A DNA stretch of 64,000 bases from Tolypothrix brevis GSE-NOS-MK-07-07A (GTDB taxonomy: Bacteria > Cyanobacteriota > Cyanobacteriia > Cyanobacteriales > Nostocaceae), in contig JAHHIJ010000016.1 of assembly GCA_019358985.1 (NCBI GenBank), positions 1 through 64,000 on the forward strand, read 5' to 3'. Under the pieces are notes generated by a model. That model ran no database searches. It was not told the DNA's origin and saw only the letters and a list, made by a program, of their open reading frames with translations. The position numbers and the translations under genes are program-made. This document shows positions 27,714 through 36,375 of the stretch, piece by piece (the stretch's first letter is position 1; the number at the start of each line of letters is the position of its first letter).

Positions 27714-28132
27714 GGGTACTGTTAGACACCAACATTATGCTGGATAGCTTTTTAGAACGAGAGCCATTTGTGAGGGATGCCAAAGCTTTATTAGAAGCTA
27801 TCCAAAGTCAGAGAATTGAGGGGTATGTTACCGCAACAACTCTAACCGACATTTTTTACATTGTCAGAAGGCAGACACGAAGCCTTGAACGTGCTAAACG
27901 AGCAGTTTCGACAACTCTGACATTGATGCAAGTCTGTACAGTTGACCGCAGTATTTTGGAGGCAGCAATTTCATCGAGCTTACCGGATTTTGAAGATGCG
28001 GTACAGTTAGCTTGTGCAATTTCTGAAAATCTTAACGCGATTATTACCCGTGATCCGAAAGGTTTTGCTGGCGCTACTGTAGCGATTTTATCAGCAAGTG
28101 AGTTTCTTTTTCGTTTGTCCTCAGACTCTTAA
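27710..28132 (+). CDS. PIN-domain ribonuclease toxin (VapC-like)
   Basis: The 140-residue protein starts MRVLLDTNIMLDSFL with the first PIN aspartate (Asp6). It continues with TLTDIFYIVRR, DFEDAVQLACA (second and third acidic positions) and IITRDPKGF, the last metal-binding aspartate. The catalytic set is complete, so the protein could be an active Mg-dependent RNase. It overlaps its putative antitoxin by four bases, implying coupled translation. Target RNA is unknown. Confidence 0.9.
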   Translation: MRVLLDTNIMLDSFLEREPFVRDAKALLEAIQSQRIEGYVTATTLTDIFYIVRRQTRSLERAKRAVSTTLTLMQVCTVDRSILEAAISSSLPDFEDAVQLACAISENLNAIITRDPKGFAGATVAILSASEFLFRLSSDS

Positions 28133-28270
28133 AAATTTGGTACTATAAGCGTAAATACTTATAATTCTCACTACACATCCGCCTGACCATGAAAATATAT
28201 TAAATTGGAAGTCCGTACATACGGACTTTATTTATATAGTCGCGAATTTTCATCGCCTCGATATCACCGC

Positions 28271-28918
28271 ATGACTCAAATTGTCTGGATTGCAAGACAC
28301 GCTAACCGTATCGATTTTGTCAACCCTGATTGGTTTCTCACCGCTGAACGACGTTACGATCCACCATTGTCTGATGATGGTATGATGCAGGCACGGCAGC
28401 TAGCTAAACGACTGAAGCAGGAAAAAATTAAACATATTTTCGCTTCTCCCTTTTTGCGAACAGTCCAAACGGCAAACGCAGTTGCAGAAGTTCTTGATTT
28501 GCCAATTAAATTAGAAACGGGTTTGAGTGAGTGGCTAAATCCAGATTGGATGACAGAAGAACCGGTAAAACTGCCAACTCGACTCCTAGCAGAATTATTC
28601 CCCAGAATTGACGTTAGTTATACTCCGCGCATTGCTGCCAAATATCCAGAAACTCGCGAGCAAGTGCGATGGCGTTCGGGACAAACTGCCAGATGTTTAT
28701 CTACAGAATACCTTCCAGAGCATATCTTACTTGTGGCACATGGCGCATCTGTATTGGGTGCGGCGATGGGTTTAGTCGGTGAGATTGCCAAAACAGAGGT
28801 GAAAGCTTCGCTTTGTTCGTTGGTGAAAGTGGTGCGTTCTGAACCTGAATGGTTGCTCGAACTAAAAGGAGATACTTCCCATTTAAGTGAGATAGAAGAG
28901 GTAATCAGGTTTAATTAG
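28271..28918 (+). CDS. Histidine phosphatase superfamily protein
   Basis: From the ATG at 28271 (215 residues) the sequence begins IVWIARHANR, the RHx motif with the phospho-acceptor histidine; the third position is Ala, where the family often has Gly. ASPFLRTVQTA is the second conserved block and LLVAHGAS near residue 157 is the second catalytic histidine. Members include cofactor-dependent mutases and broad phosphatases; the substrate here is unclear. A frame extension to 28205 adds 22 residues that look non-native. It lies upstream of glk and may share its transcript. Confidence 0.87.
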   Translation: MTQIVWIARHANRIDFVNPDWFLTAERRYDPPLSDDGMMQARQLAKRLKQEKIKHIFASPFLRTVQTANAVAEVLDLPIKLETGLSEWLNPDWMTEEPVKLPTRLLAELFPRIDVSYTPRIAAKYPETREQVRWRSGQTARCLSTEYLPEHILLVAHGASVLGAAMGLVGEIAKTEVKASLCSLVKVVRSEPEWLLELKGDTSHLSEIEEVIRFN

Positions 28919-28967
28919 ATTGGGGAATGGGGCTTTTTTAAGAGGGGGAAAGGGGGAAAAGAGAAAC

Positions 28968-28996
28968 CTAATGCCCATTGCCCATTGCCCAATTAC
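28968..28996. repeat. Short tandemly repeated heptamer (STRR)
   Basis: Tandem copies of GCCCATT and a decayed copy occur between the phosphatase and glk (TGCCCATTGCCCATTGCCC). Such heptamer repeats are typical of heterocystous cyanobacterial genomes. Confidence 0.7.
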
Positions 28997-29022
28997 CAAT
29001 CAATCTAAAACCTAAAATCGGT

Positions 29023-30048
29023 ATGACATTATTATTAGCTGGGGACATTGGTGGGACAAAAACGATTTTGCGACTGGTGAAAGCGTCAGATTCATCAGAA
29101 TTGCATACTATTTCTGAGGAACGTTACCGCAGTGGTGATTTTCCTGATTTGGTGCCGATGGTAAAGCAGTTTTTGGCTTCATCGAATACATCGACGCCAG
29201 AAAAGGCTTGTTTTGCGATCGCAGGTCCTGTGGTCAACAATACTGCAAAGTTGACCAATTTAGCTTGGTTCTTGGATATCCAACGTTTAGAACAAGAATT
29301 GGATATCGCTAATATTTCTCTCATCAATGATTTTGCGGCGGTTGGTTATGGCATTCTGGGTTTAAATAAACAAGACTTGCACACTTTGCAAGTTGGTAAA
29401 TTTCAACCAACGGCACCCATTGCGATTATTGGTGCTGGTACCGGTTTAGGGCAAGGTTTTTTAATGAAGCAAGGAGATAAATATCAAGTCTTTCCTTCTG
29501 AAGGTGGACATGCTGATTTTGCTCCTCGTACTGAGTTAGAGTTTCAACTTATGAAACACTTGCTGATTAAACACGATATCCAGCGGGTTTCCGTGGAGAG
29601 GGTAGTTTCTGGTCAAGGGATTGTAGCAATTTATCAATTTTTGCGCGATCGCAAAATAGACCGGGAATCACCAGACATTGCTAAAATTGTCAGAACTTGG
29701 GAGCAAGAAGTAGGACAACAAGAGAAAAGTGTCGATCCTGGGGCAGCGATTGGGAATGCGGCATTACAAGGAAGCGATCGCTTGTCGGAGCAAACTATGC
29801 AAATATTTGTGGAAGCTTACGGCGCAGAAGCTGGTAATCTAGCACTGAAACTCTTGCCATACGGAGGTTTATACGTTGCTGGTGGCATTGCAACCAAAAT
29901 TCTCCCCTTACTTCAACAAGACAGGTTTTTGTTGACCTTCACCCAAAAAGGCAGAATGCGGAGCATCCTCGAAGATATACCGGTGCATATTGTTGTTAAT
30001 CAATATGTGGGTTTAATCGGTGCGGCTTTGCACGCGGCTAGGTTATAA
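29023..30048 (+). CDS. glk: Glucokinase
   Basis: From the ATG at 29023 (341 residues) the protein shows the ROK-like/Glk pattern: phosphate loop AGDIGGTKT, the sugar-binding region FAIAGPV and LINDFAAVGYG, the ATP-site GAGTGLGQGF, and the EGGHADFAPR motif that distinguishes bacterial Glk. It phosphorylates glucose to glucose-6-phosphate in the cytosol. An upstream in-frame ATG at 28978 would add 15 residues that are coded by the heptamer repeat, so it is rejected. Confidence 0.93.
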   Translation: MTLLLAGDIGGTKTILRLVKASDSSELHTISEERYRSGDFPDLVPMVKQFLASSNTSTPEKACFAIAGPVVNNTAKLTNLAWFLDIQRLEQELDIANISLINDFAAVGYGILGLNKQDLHTLQVGKFQPTAPIAIIGAGTGLGQGFLMKQGDKYQVFPSEGGHADFAPRTELEFQLMKHLLIKHDIQRVSVERVVSGQGIVAIYQFLRDRKIDRESPDIAKIVRTWEQEVGQQEKSVDPGAAIGNAALQGSDRLSEQTMQIFVEAYGAEAGNLALKLLPYGGLYVAGGIATKILPLLQQDRFLLTFTQKGRMRSILEDIPVHIVVNQYVGLIGAALHAARL

Positions 30049-30093
30049 CAGCTGGCAGCATAAGTAGTATTAGCATCTCCAAAAGCAACAACT

Positions 30094-30693
30094 ATGACAA
30101 TGAAAGTTTTCTTGCCATTAATCGCTGCCGCAACTTTTGTCAGTAGTACATATACCATAGTTGAAGCGCGTAAACCTCAACTTCCGGTTTCTCAAGGGCA
30201 AACAGCTGATTCTCAGGTATCGCAATGGAAATTATTCACCGCACCAGATGGACGATTTAGCGTTTTGATGCCAGGAATGCCTAAAAGAGTTACCCAAACT
30301 CAAAAAACATTCATGGGAGAAATTAACTTAGAAGTTTTTCTGGGTCAACCTCCAAAACAAGAAGTAGCATATGTAGTTGCTTTTAATGACTTTCCCCATA
30401 GTTATGGTCAAATGACCAATCCTCAAGAAATCCTCAATAATGCCCAAGAAATGGCTTTAAAGACTACGCAAAGTAATTTAATTGGAGCGCGAGATATTCG
30501 TAGTTCTAACGGTCATCCAGGGAAAGAAATTGAGTATATAAATTCTGGTGGCAAAATTACTAGAAATAGAATGTATTTCGCTGAGGGACGCTTGTATCAA
30601 GTGATGGTGATCACAACTAAAAAGCAGCAAAAGTCTTTAGCAAAAAGCATTACGGGGTATTTAAATTCCTTTAATGTAGTATTGCAAAAGTGA
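30094..30693 (+). CDS. Putative exported protein, function unknown
   Basis: This 199-residue protein has a signal peptide (FLPLIAAATFVSSTYTIVEA, cleavage about residue 25) and then a mature domain opening with WKLFTAPDGRFSVLMPGMPKR. That opening, together with the length and the later YFAEGRLYQVMVITTKKQQ, resembles the PsbP-like or related alpha-beta-alpha folds found in cyanobacterial lipoproteins, but there is no lipobox cysteine. The assignment to a fold is inference. It is probably periplasmic or luminal. Confidence 0.75.
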   Translation: MTMKVFLPLIAAATFVSSTYTIVEARKPQLPVSQGQTADSQVSQWKLFTAPDGRFSVLMPGMPKRVTQTQKTFMGEINLEVFLGQPPKQEVAYVVAFNDFPHSYGQMTNPQEILNNAQEMALKTTQSNLIGARDIRSSNGHPGKEIEYINSGGKITRNRMYFAEGRLYQVMVITTKKQQKSLAKSITGYLNSFNVVLQK

Positions 30694-30710
30694 AATAAAT
30701 TGCAACCCTC

Positions 30711-30739
30711 GTAGAGACGTTCCGGCGGAACGTCTCTAC
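30711..30739. repeat. Dispersed palindrome, GACGTTCC family
   Basis: GTAGAGACGTTCC and its inverted half meet at GGCGG. The palindrome lies 18 bases after the preceding stop codon. A second copy at 31479-31507 lies 17 bases after the next gene's stop. Confidence 0.9.
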
Positions 30740-30820
30740 AATATACAATATATGTGGAATCATCCGGACATGATATAACAGGGCAAATTAAAATTAGAAA
30801 TTAATCAGCAGAGGTAAATT

Positions 30821-31462
30821 ATGAGCGAATTACAGACAAAATTACCAACTGATATTTGGGTTACAGCCACTTGGGATGAATATATTCAAGCAATTGAAAA
30901 TCCAGCTTACGAAAAAGCTAAAGGCTACTACCACAATGGACAAATGAGGATTGAAATGGCACCACTCGGTCACGATCATGCTTGCGACAATACAATTATA
31001 ACCTTTGGTGTGAACCTTTTCTGCGGTATCAAAGGCATTCCTGTGAAAGGTTTAACTAACTGTACCTACCGCAAAACAGGCTTAAAAGATGCTCAACCTG
31101 ATGTATCTTACTACATTGGTGAAAGCGCTGATGTCATTCCTTATGGAACTTCAATTATTAGTTTAGATATATATTCAGCGCCGACTTTAGTAATAGAAGT
31201 TGCTAATTCCTCCCTTGCTGATGATAAAGGTGAAAAACGGCTGTTGTATGAGGATTTAGGAGTAGCAGAATACTGGATTCTCGATGTGCAAAATGTCCAA
31301 GTTATTGCTTTTGCTATCGAAAATAATGGTAGTAGACGAATTACTGAATCTCTGGTACTACCTGGATTGGAAATTTCCCTATTAAATGATGCTTTGCGGC
31401 GTACTCGTCAAATGAATCAAAGTCTAGTATGTGCTTGGTTATTAAGTGAATTTCAGAAATAA
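30821..31462 (+). CDS. Uma2-family (DUF820) putative endonuclease
   Basis: This 213-residue protein is a third Uma2-type nuclease. MRIEMAPLGHDHA and AQPDVSYYIG carry the first catalytic aspartate, APTLVIEVANSSLADDKGEKR supplies the acidic residue and lysine, and YEDLGVAEYWILD closes the core. Compared with the other two it has a distinct N-terminus (WVTATWDEYIQAIENP). It is flanked by palindromic repeats on both sides (30711 and 31479), which could have carried it. Function unknown. Confidence 0.88.
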   Translation: MSELQTKLPTDIWVTATWDEYIQAIENPAYEKAKGYYHNGQMRIEMAPLGHDHACDNTIITFGVNLFCGIKGIPVKGLTNCTYRKTGLKDAQPDVSYYIGESADVIPYGTSIISLDIYSAPTLVIEVANSSLADDKGEKRLLYEDLGVAEYWILDVQNVQVIAFAIENNGSRRITESLVLPGLEISLLNDALRRTRQMNQSLVCAWLLSEFQK

Positions 31463-31478
31463 TAAATTCGCAATGGTC

Positions 31479-31507
31479 GTACAGACGTTCCGGCGGAACG
31501 TCTCTAC
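31479..31507. repeat. Dispersed palindrome, GACGTTCC family
   Basis: GTACAGACGTTCC mirrors GGAACGTCTCTAC. It sits between the convergent Uma2 and solute-binding-protein genes and may serve as a bidirectional hairpin terminator. Confidence 0.88.
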
Positions 31508-31539
31508 AGAATGTGTGATTTGCGCTGCGATGATATTAC

Positions 31540-32883
31540 TTACTTGAAAATTAGATCCAAGCGTTGCTGTGATGCTTTCAATGCTTCTTGGGGTGAACTT
31601 TTACCCAGCATGACAGATTCTATCCCTCGACCTAAAGATTCGGAAACTCGATTATAACCGGAAAAAATGGGACGCGATCGCCCATATTGAGCCTGATCCA
31701 AAAATACTTTCATTGCTGGCTGTTTTTTGACAAATTCCTGATATTTTGCACTTTGACGCGATTTCAAATTCATCGGTAAATAACCTGTTCCCATTGCCCA
31801 CTCTGTCTGAAACTCTTCACTCAAAACATACTCGATAAATTTAAACGCGGCTTTCTCTTGCTCTGGCGTGGTCTTAAAAACGAACAGATTCTCACCGCCA
31901 ATGTTCGTAGCAGGGCGTTGCGCGACGGGAATGGGAAAAACGCCAAAATCAATATTAGATGCCTTAAATTGCCCTAAAGTCCAGCTTCCAGTCAATTGCA
32001 TCGCCACTTTACCAGCAACTAAGCCGTCTGTCTCATAACCGCGTTCTGCACCAGATAATATGGCTGAACCGTCAGTAATTAAATCACGCCAAAATTGCAA
32101 ACCTGCGATCGCCCCTTTATTCTCCGTCAAATCAATTGCTGCCGCATTTTGAGAATCACCACCAACCAATTCACCCCCAGCACTCCACATAAACGGCAAC
32201 CAAACAAACACCGTAAATTCACCTTTTCCCAAAGGTAATAACATACCATATTGATCTATCTTGCCATCACCGTTTTTATCAATAGTTAATTTCTTCGCAA
32301 CTTGCCGGAACTCTTCCCAAGTCTTGGGTAACTCCGTAATCCCCGCTGCTTTGAACAAACTCGGACGGTAAAAAACGCCAACACTATTAGTACCAAAAGG
32401 CACAGACCAAATCTTGCCGTTGAGTTCCATCGTGGCAAACAAAGCCGGGTCAATTTCGTTTTTTACCGCTGAAGTTTCCAGCATTTCATCCAAAGGTAAA
32501 AGCGCATCCAGTTCAACTAATTGACCGGCAATTGTCGGATTAAACCACAACAAATCGGGTGTGGCATTTCCCACCACAGCAGCCAAAATCTTCGGCATTT
32601 GTTGATCTGATTGTCCGGCATAAAGCGAATGGACTTGAATATCAGGATGACGTTGATTAAACTTATCTACTAGCTTTTGCAACACATCTCGATTTTGCGC
32701 TGGATTCGCTCCTTGCCATAATGTGACATGGACGACTTTCTGCTGAGTCAGGTTTCGAGAATTAATTTGACATCCCGTTAAACTGAGAACCGCTAGGAGT
32801 AAAATTAGTAAACGGACGGTTCTCTTGAAAATAAAGGCTGGGAAAGACACAATTTTATGGTTTTTGATGTGACGCGATCGCAT
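31540..32883 (-). CDS. ABC transporter extracellular solute-binding lipoprotein (family 1, sugar type)
   Basis: The 447-residue protein has a lipoprotein signal with the lipobox LTGC (Cys38) and a family-1 solute-binding fold: VTLWQGANPAQNRDVLQKLVDKFN, TPDLLWFNPTIAGQLVELDALLPLD, a hinge with GVFYRPSLFKAAGI and PKTWEEF, and AMQLTGSWTLGQF. Such proteins deliver oligosaccharides or glycerol-phosphate-type solutes to permeases. No permease or ATPase gene lies next to it, so the partner transporter is elsewhere; that is common in cyanobacteria. Anchoring in the outer leaflet of the plasma membrane is predicted. Confidence 0.92.
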   Translation of the reverse strand: MRSRHIKNHKIVSFPAFIFKRTVRLLILLLAVLSLTGCQINSRNLTQQKVVHVTLWQGANPAQNRDVLQKLVDKFNQRHPDIQVHSLYAGQSDQQMPKILAAVVGNATPDLLWFNPTIAGQLVELDALLPLDEMLETSAVKNEIDPALFATMELNGKIWSVPFGTNSVGVFYRPSLFKAAGITELPKTWEEFRQVAKKLTIDKNGDGKIDQYGMLLPLGKGEFTVFVWLPFMWSAGGELVGGDSQNAAAIDLTENKGAIAGLQFWRDLITDGSAILSGAERGYETDGLVAGKVAMQLTGSWTLGQFKASNIDFGVFPIPVAQRPATNIGGENLFVFKTTPEQEKAAFKFIEYVLSEEFQTEWAMGTGYLPMNLKSRQSAKYQEFVKKQPAMKVFLDQAQYGRSRPIFSGYNRVSESLGRGIESVMLGKSSPQEALKASQQRLDLIFK

Positions 32884-32990
32884 GGCAAACTTATTATAAT
32901 AAAACTTCTCTTTTTAATCTTCTTTGCGCCTCTGCTAAGAGTGCGTGAGACAAAATAATAAAGTCTAGCGTATTAACACAAGTTTAGATT

Positions 32991-33749
32991 ATGGCAGGAC
33001 ATAGTAAATGGGCAAATATTAAACGCCAGAAAGCAGTAGTAGACGCAAAAAGGGGTAAAACCTTTACTCAGGTGTCACGAGCGATTATAGTAGCTGCGAG
33101 GAGCGGTGTACCAGATCCGGCTCTGAATTTTCAACTCCGCACAGCGATTGACAAAGCGAAAGCTGCGGGTATACCTAATGAAAACATAGAACGAGCGATC
33201 GCGAAAGGTGGAGGTAATTTCGGCGGAGATAACACCAGTTTAGAAGAAATTCGTTACGAAGGTTATGGTTCTGGAGGTGTCGCAATCTTAATTGAAGCTC
33301 TCACAGATAATCGTAACCGTACAGCCGCAGACTTACGCGTAGCTTTTAGTAAAAATGGCGGAAATTTGGGTGAAACAGGTTGCGTTAGCTGGATGTTTGA
33401 GCAAAAAGGCGTGTGTGTGGTACAAAATGTAGTTGATGAAGAACAGCTTTTAGAAGCATCTCTCGAAGCCGATGCTGAGTCTTATGAGATGACTGAAGAT
33501 GAAGTGGTGGAGGTGTTTACCCAGGTAGCAAATTTAGAGAATCTCAGTCAAACCTTGAAAGCAAAAGGTTTTCAAGTAACGGATGTAGAATTGCGCTGGA
33601 TTCCCAGTAATATTGTAGATGTTACCGAGCCAGATCAAGCGCGATCGCTTCTCAAATTAATTGATACTTTAGAAGGCTTGGATGATGTTCAAAATGTCAC
33701 TGCTAACTTTGATATGGCAGAGCAACTTATGGCTGCCAGCATGACTTAG
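32991..33749 (+). CDS. YebC/PmpR-family protein
   Basis: The 252-residue protein begins MAGHSKWANIKRQKAVVDAK and continues with the conserved ARSGVPDPALNFQLRTAIDKAK, IPNENIERAIAKG, YEGYGSGGVAILIEALTDNRNRTAAD and GCVSWMFEQKG blocks of the family. Members act either as transcription regulators or, as found more recently, as translation factors at polyproline stalls. The length is typical. It precedes a toxin-antitoxin pair but shares no visible function with it. Confidence 0.93.
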   Translation: MAGHSKWANIKRQKAVVDAKRGKTFTQVSRAIIVAARSGVPDPALNFQLRTAIDKAKAAGIPNENIERAIAKGGGNFGGDNTSLEEIRYEGYGSGGVAILIEALTDNRNRTAADLRVAFSKNGGNLGETGCVSWMFEQKGVCVVQNVVDEEQLLEASLEADAESYEMTEDEVVEVFTQVANLENLSQTLKAKGFQVTDVELRWIPSNIVDVTEPDQARSLLKLIDTLEGLDDVQNVTANFDMAEQLMAASMT

Positions 33750-33868
33750 TGTATTGTTTACAGGTGCATCTATGGCAGACATTAGGCGTCAATAACACCT
33801 ATTTTCTACAAGATAAAATATATATCTGTTGTCATCAAGTCCTCCATCATATAACATCCAAAACTTTT

Positions 33869-34180
33869 ATGAAAGCCATCCAAGCTACAGGAAAAATCGA
33901 TGCTGAAGGTCAATTATTTTTAGATCACCCCATTGAAGGAACTGCACCTAGTTCGGTGCGAGTGATTATTTTATTTGCAGAATCAGAAGCTGATGCCACT
34001 GAATTTTGGCAAAATATTAGTGAATATGAACAGCGTCATCTGATGTCACCAAAACAATTAGAACAACAATTAAAACAGGCATTGACTGAGGCTGGCTATG
34101 ATTCTAGAGAGAAAATTATTGACCTTGTGCAAGAGGTTAAAAGAGAAATAGTAGCAGAACGCCAACAGCAACAAGATTAG
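33869..34180 (+). CDS. Putative antitoxin, AbrB-like N-terminus
   Basis: The ATG at 33869 gives 103 residues; the frame opens earlier (33749) but the added residues look non-native. KAIQATGKIDAEGQLFLDHP at the start resembles the SpoVT/AbrB-like strand-turn segment of cyanobacterial antitoxins, followed by SSVRVIILFAESE and a long acidic/basic helix (about 55-100). It precedes a PIN protein by 15 bases, so an antitoxin role is inferred from position and style. Confidence 0.75.
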   Translation: MKAIQATGKIDAEGQLFLDHPIEGTAPSSVRVIILFAESEADATEFWQNISEYEQRHLMSPKQLEQQLKQALTEAGYDSREKIIDLVQEVKREIVAERQQQQD

Positions 34181-34195
34181 ATTAGATTAGATGAA

Positions 34196-34651
34196 ATGAC
34201 AACAATTCCTAATTTGATTTTTTTAGATACTAATGTTTATCTGATTGGTGTAGTTGAGCAAGAATGCGCTGAATGTCAGATTTTAAAATGGTTAGGCTGG
34301 GAAACTCAAGCCAATGAGGGAGTTGAAGTGGTGATTTCCGAGGAGTTAATTGACCAAATTTCTAGAGTTGCGAAAAGGTTAAAGAATAAGGATTGGGCAG
34401 GTGAAATCATTGGACGGATTTGGCAGAAGTTGCAAGCTCGTTATGTTCAAATTGATGATTCTGCCTTGGCTATAATTGAATCACAAGGAGTTATTCCGCG
34501 TGAAGATTTGGGGGTTTATTTAACGGCAAAAGAAGGTCAAGCTCAATGTTTTGTCTCGGCTAATCATAAGCTAATTCGGATTTTAGCTCAAGAAACAGGA
34601 GAGTTTGAATGTTTGACTCCATCTGAATTTGTGAGTAAGTATTTAACATGA
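34196..34651 (+). CDS. PIN-domain protein with altered last motif
   Basis: This 151-residue protein begins LIFLDTNVYLIGV with the first PIN aspartate. The later acidic positions are LIDQISRV (weak) and ISRVAKRLKNKDWAGE. Where most PIN proteins read SxDxxL near the C-terminus, this one reads FVSANHKLIRIL, with Asn in place of the aspartate. It may have reduced activity or use other ligands. It follows a putative antitoxin (33869) in a pair. Confidence 0.78.
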   Translation: MTTIPNLIFLDTNVYLIGVVEQECAECQILKWLGWETQANEGVEVVISEELIDQISRVAKRLKNKDWAGEIIGRIWQKLQARYVQIDDSALAIIESQGVIPREDLGVYLTAKEGQAQCFVSANHKLIRILAQETGEFECLTPSEFVSKYLT

Positions 34652-34752
34652 ATAGTATTCCTAAGGGCGATCGCTACTTGCGAAGCGCTAGCTGTTTTTG
34701 TCAAAATGAAGAAAGATGAATAATCTTATTGTTTCTTTAAATTTTCTTAACA

Positions 34753-36003
34753 ATGGCGCTGACTCAAACCCTTCCCCCAACCCAAATACCCACAGAAAAC
34801 CAGGGATATGAATATGATTTAGTGATTGTCGGTGGCGGTATAATTGGCTTAACCCTAGCCGCTGCGTTGAAAGATTCCGCCTTGAGTGTGCTGCTAATTG
34901 AAGCGAGAGTGGAATCAGCAGCAGTTGCCAAAGGACAAGCTTACGCGGTTCACATGCTTTCAGCCCTAATTTACCAAGGAATTGGTATTTGGGAGAAAAT
35001 ATTGCCTCAAATTGCCACTTATCGCCGTGTTCGCCTTTCTGATGCCGATTACCCAAATGTGGTAGAATTTGCCACAACCGATATCGGGACTTCAGATTTA
35101 GGTTATGTGGCAGAACATCAAGCATTGTTGCAGCCATTGCAAGAGTTTGTCAAAGAATGCCCAAACGTAACTTACCTATGTCCGGCAGAAGTGGTAAACA
35201 CTCAATATCAGCAAAATGTAGTCGCGATTGACATCAAAATTGCTGGAGAATTGCGGACAATACGTAGTAAATTATTAGTTGCAGCTGATGGAGCGCGATC
35301 GCGTATTCGAGAAGCCGCAAAAATCAAAACTCATGGCTGGAAATATTGGCAATCATGTATTGTCGCATTTGTCAAGCCAGAAAAACCGCATAATGACACC
35401 GCTTACGAAAGATTTTGGTCAAGTGGTCCCTTTGCGATTTTACCTTTAACGGGGAACCGCTGTAGAATTGTTTGGACTGCACCCCACGAAGAAGCAAAAG
35501 CTTTGTGTGCCTTAGATGACGAGCAATTTTTAAAAGAACTAACTCAGCGTTATGGCAATGAAATGGGTAAGTTAGAATTATTAGGTTCACGCTTTGTTTT
35601 TCAAGTGCAACTGATGCAAAGTTCGCGCTATGTTCTGCCTAGATTAGCATTAATTGGTGATGCGGCGCATAATTGTCATCCCGTCGGTGGACAAGGTTTA
35701 AATCTCGGCATTCGTGATGCAGCAGCGTTAGCGCAAATATTAGAAGAAGCGAAAGCAACAAATCAAGATATCGGCGACATTCGTATTTTGAAACGCTATC
35801 AAAGTTGGCGTCAGCGAGAAAACCTGACAATTTTAGGTTTCACTGATTTGTTAGATCGAGTGTTTTCTAACAACTTCTTACCAATAGTTTTAGTTCGTCG
35901 CTTCGGTTTATTGACTATGCAGAAAGTACCTTTGCTAAAAATATTCGCTCTCAAGTTAATGATTGGCATGAAAGGACGTACACCTAAATTAGCCCAACGC
36001 TAA
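34753..36003 (+). CDS. UbiH/UbiF-family FAD-dependent hydroxylase
   Basis: The 416-residue flavoprotein opens with a dinucleotide-binding motif DLVIVGGGIIGLTLAAAL (near residue 26). It has the DG region VAADGARSRIREAA and the flavin ribityl motif LIGDAAHNCHPVGGQGLNLG, which identifies the aromatic-ring hydroxylase superfamily. The UbiH/Coq6 group hydroxylates quinone precursors. Cyanobacteria make plastoquinone and phylloquinone rather than ubiquinone, so the substrate is uncertain. The gene is monocistronic, with a MITE just after the stop. Confidence 0.88.
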   Translation: MALTQTLPPTQIPTENQGYEYDLVIVGGGIIGLTLAAALKDSALSVLLIEARVESAAVAKGQAYAVHMLSALIYQGIGIWEKILPQIATYRRVRLSDADYPNVVEFATTDIGTSDLGYVAEHQALLQPLQEFVKECPNVTYLCPAEVVNTQYQQNVVAIDIKIAGELRTIRSKLLVAADGARSRIREAAKIKTHGWKYWQSCIVAFVKPEKPHNDTAYERFWSSGPFAILPLTGNRCRIVWTAPHEEAKALCALDDEQFLKELTQRYGNEMGKLELLGSRFVFQVQLMQSSRYVLPRLALIGDAAHNCHPVGGQGLNLGIRDAAALAQILEEAKATNQDIGDIRILKRYQSWRQRENLTILGFTDLLDRVFSNNFLPIVLVRRFGLLTMQKVPLLKIFALKLMIGMKGRTPKLAQR

Positions 36004-36005
36004 AA

Positions 36006-36106
36006 CTAGTAGTCTGTCAAGAACTAATTGACGGATAGTTTCGCTATAGAGACGGCGATTCCCTTGCGTCTCTCTAACCGTCAAAATAAATTTGACAGAC
36101 CACTAG
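36006..36106. mobile_element. 101-bp MITE-like element
   Basis: CTAGTAGTCTGTCAA (36006-36020) is matched inverted at 36092-36106 with one mismatch. An inner pair, TTGACGG/CCGTCAA, nests within. The left end begins two bases after the hydroxylase stop codon. Confidence 0.75.
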
Positions 36107-36133
36107 ATTTAAACCTAAAACACTCTCTTGGTT

Positions 36134-36191
36134 CGTAGTGAGCGGTTTACCGCTCAAATCAAGCATTTTAACGGCTTAAGCCGTTACTACG
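36134..36191. repeat. Dispersed double-hairpin repeat (CGTAGTGAGCGG family)
   Basis: CGTAGTGAGCGGTTTACCGC forms hairpin one, ACGGCTTAAGCCGT is a perfect palindrome for hairpin two, and TTACTACG closes the unit. It is the best-preserved of the three copies in the window. The rest of the 36107-36375 spacer is AT-rich with no gene seen. Confidence 0.8.
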
Positions 36192-36375
36192 TTAACGAGT
36201 GTTGCGTACACCAAGTATTTTTGCCCTTTTCCCTTCTTCATGAACCTGTATCACTGATAGCTGAGTAAGTTACTCAGACAAAATAAAAAGTCTAAAAAAA
36301 TTAAGAATTGGTGATTGTGTCCACTAGTAGTGTTAAAGTTTCAAGAAATTCATCTGAAATTTTCAGCCGGTATCA

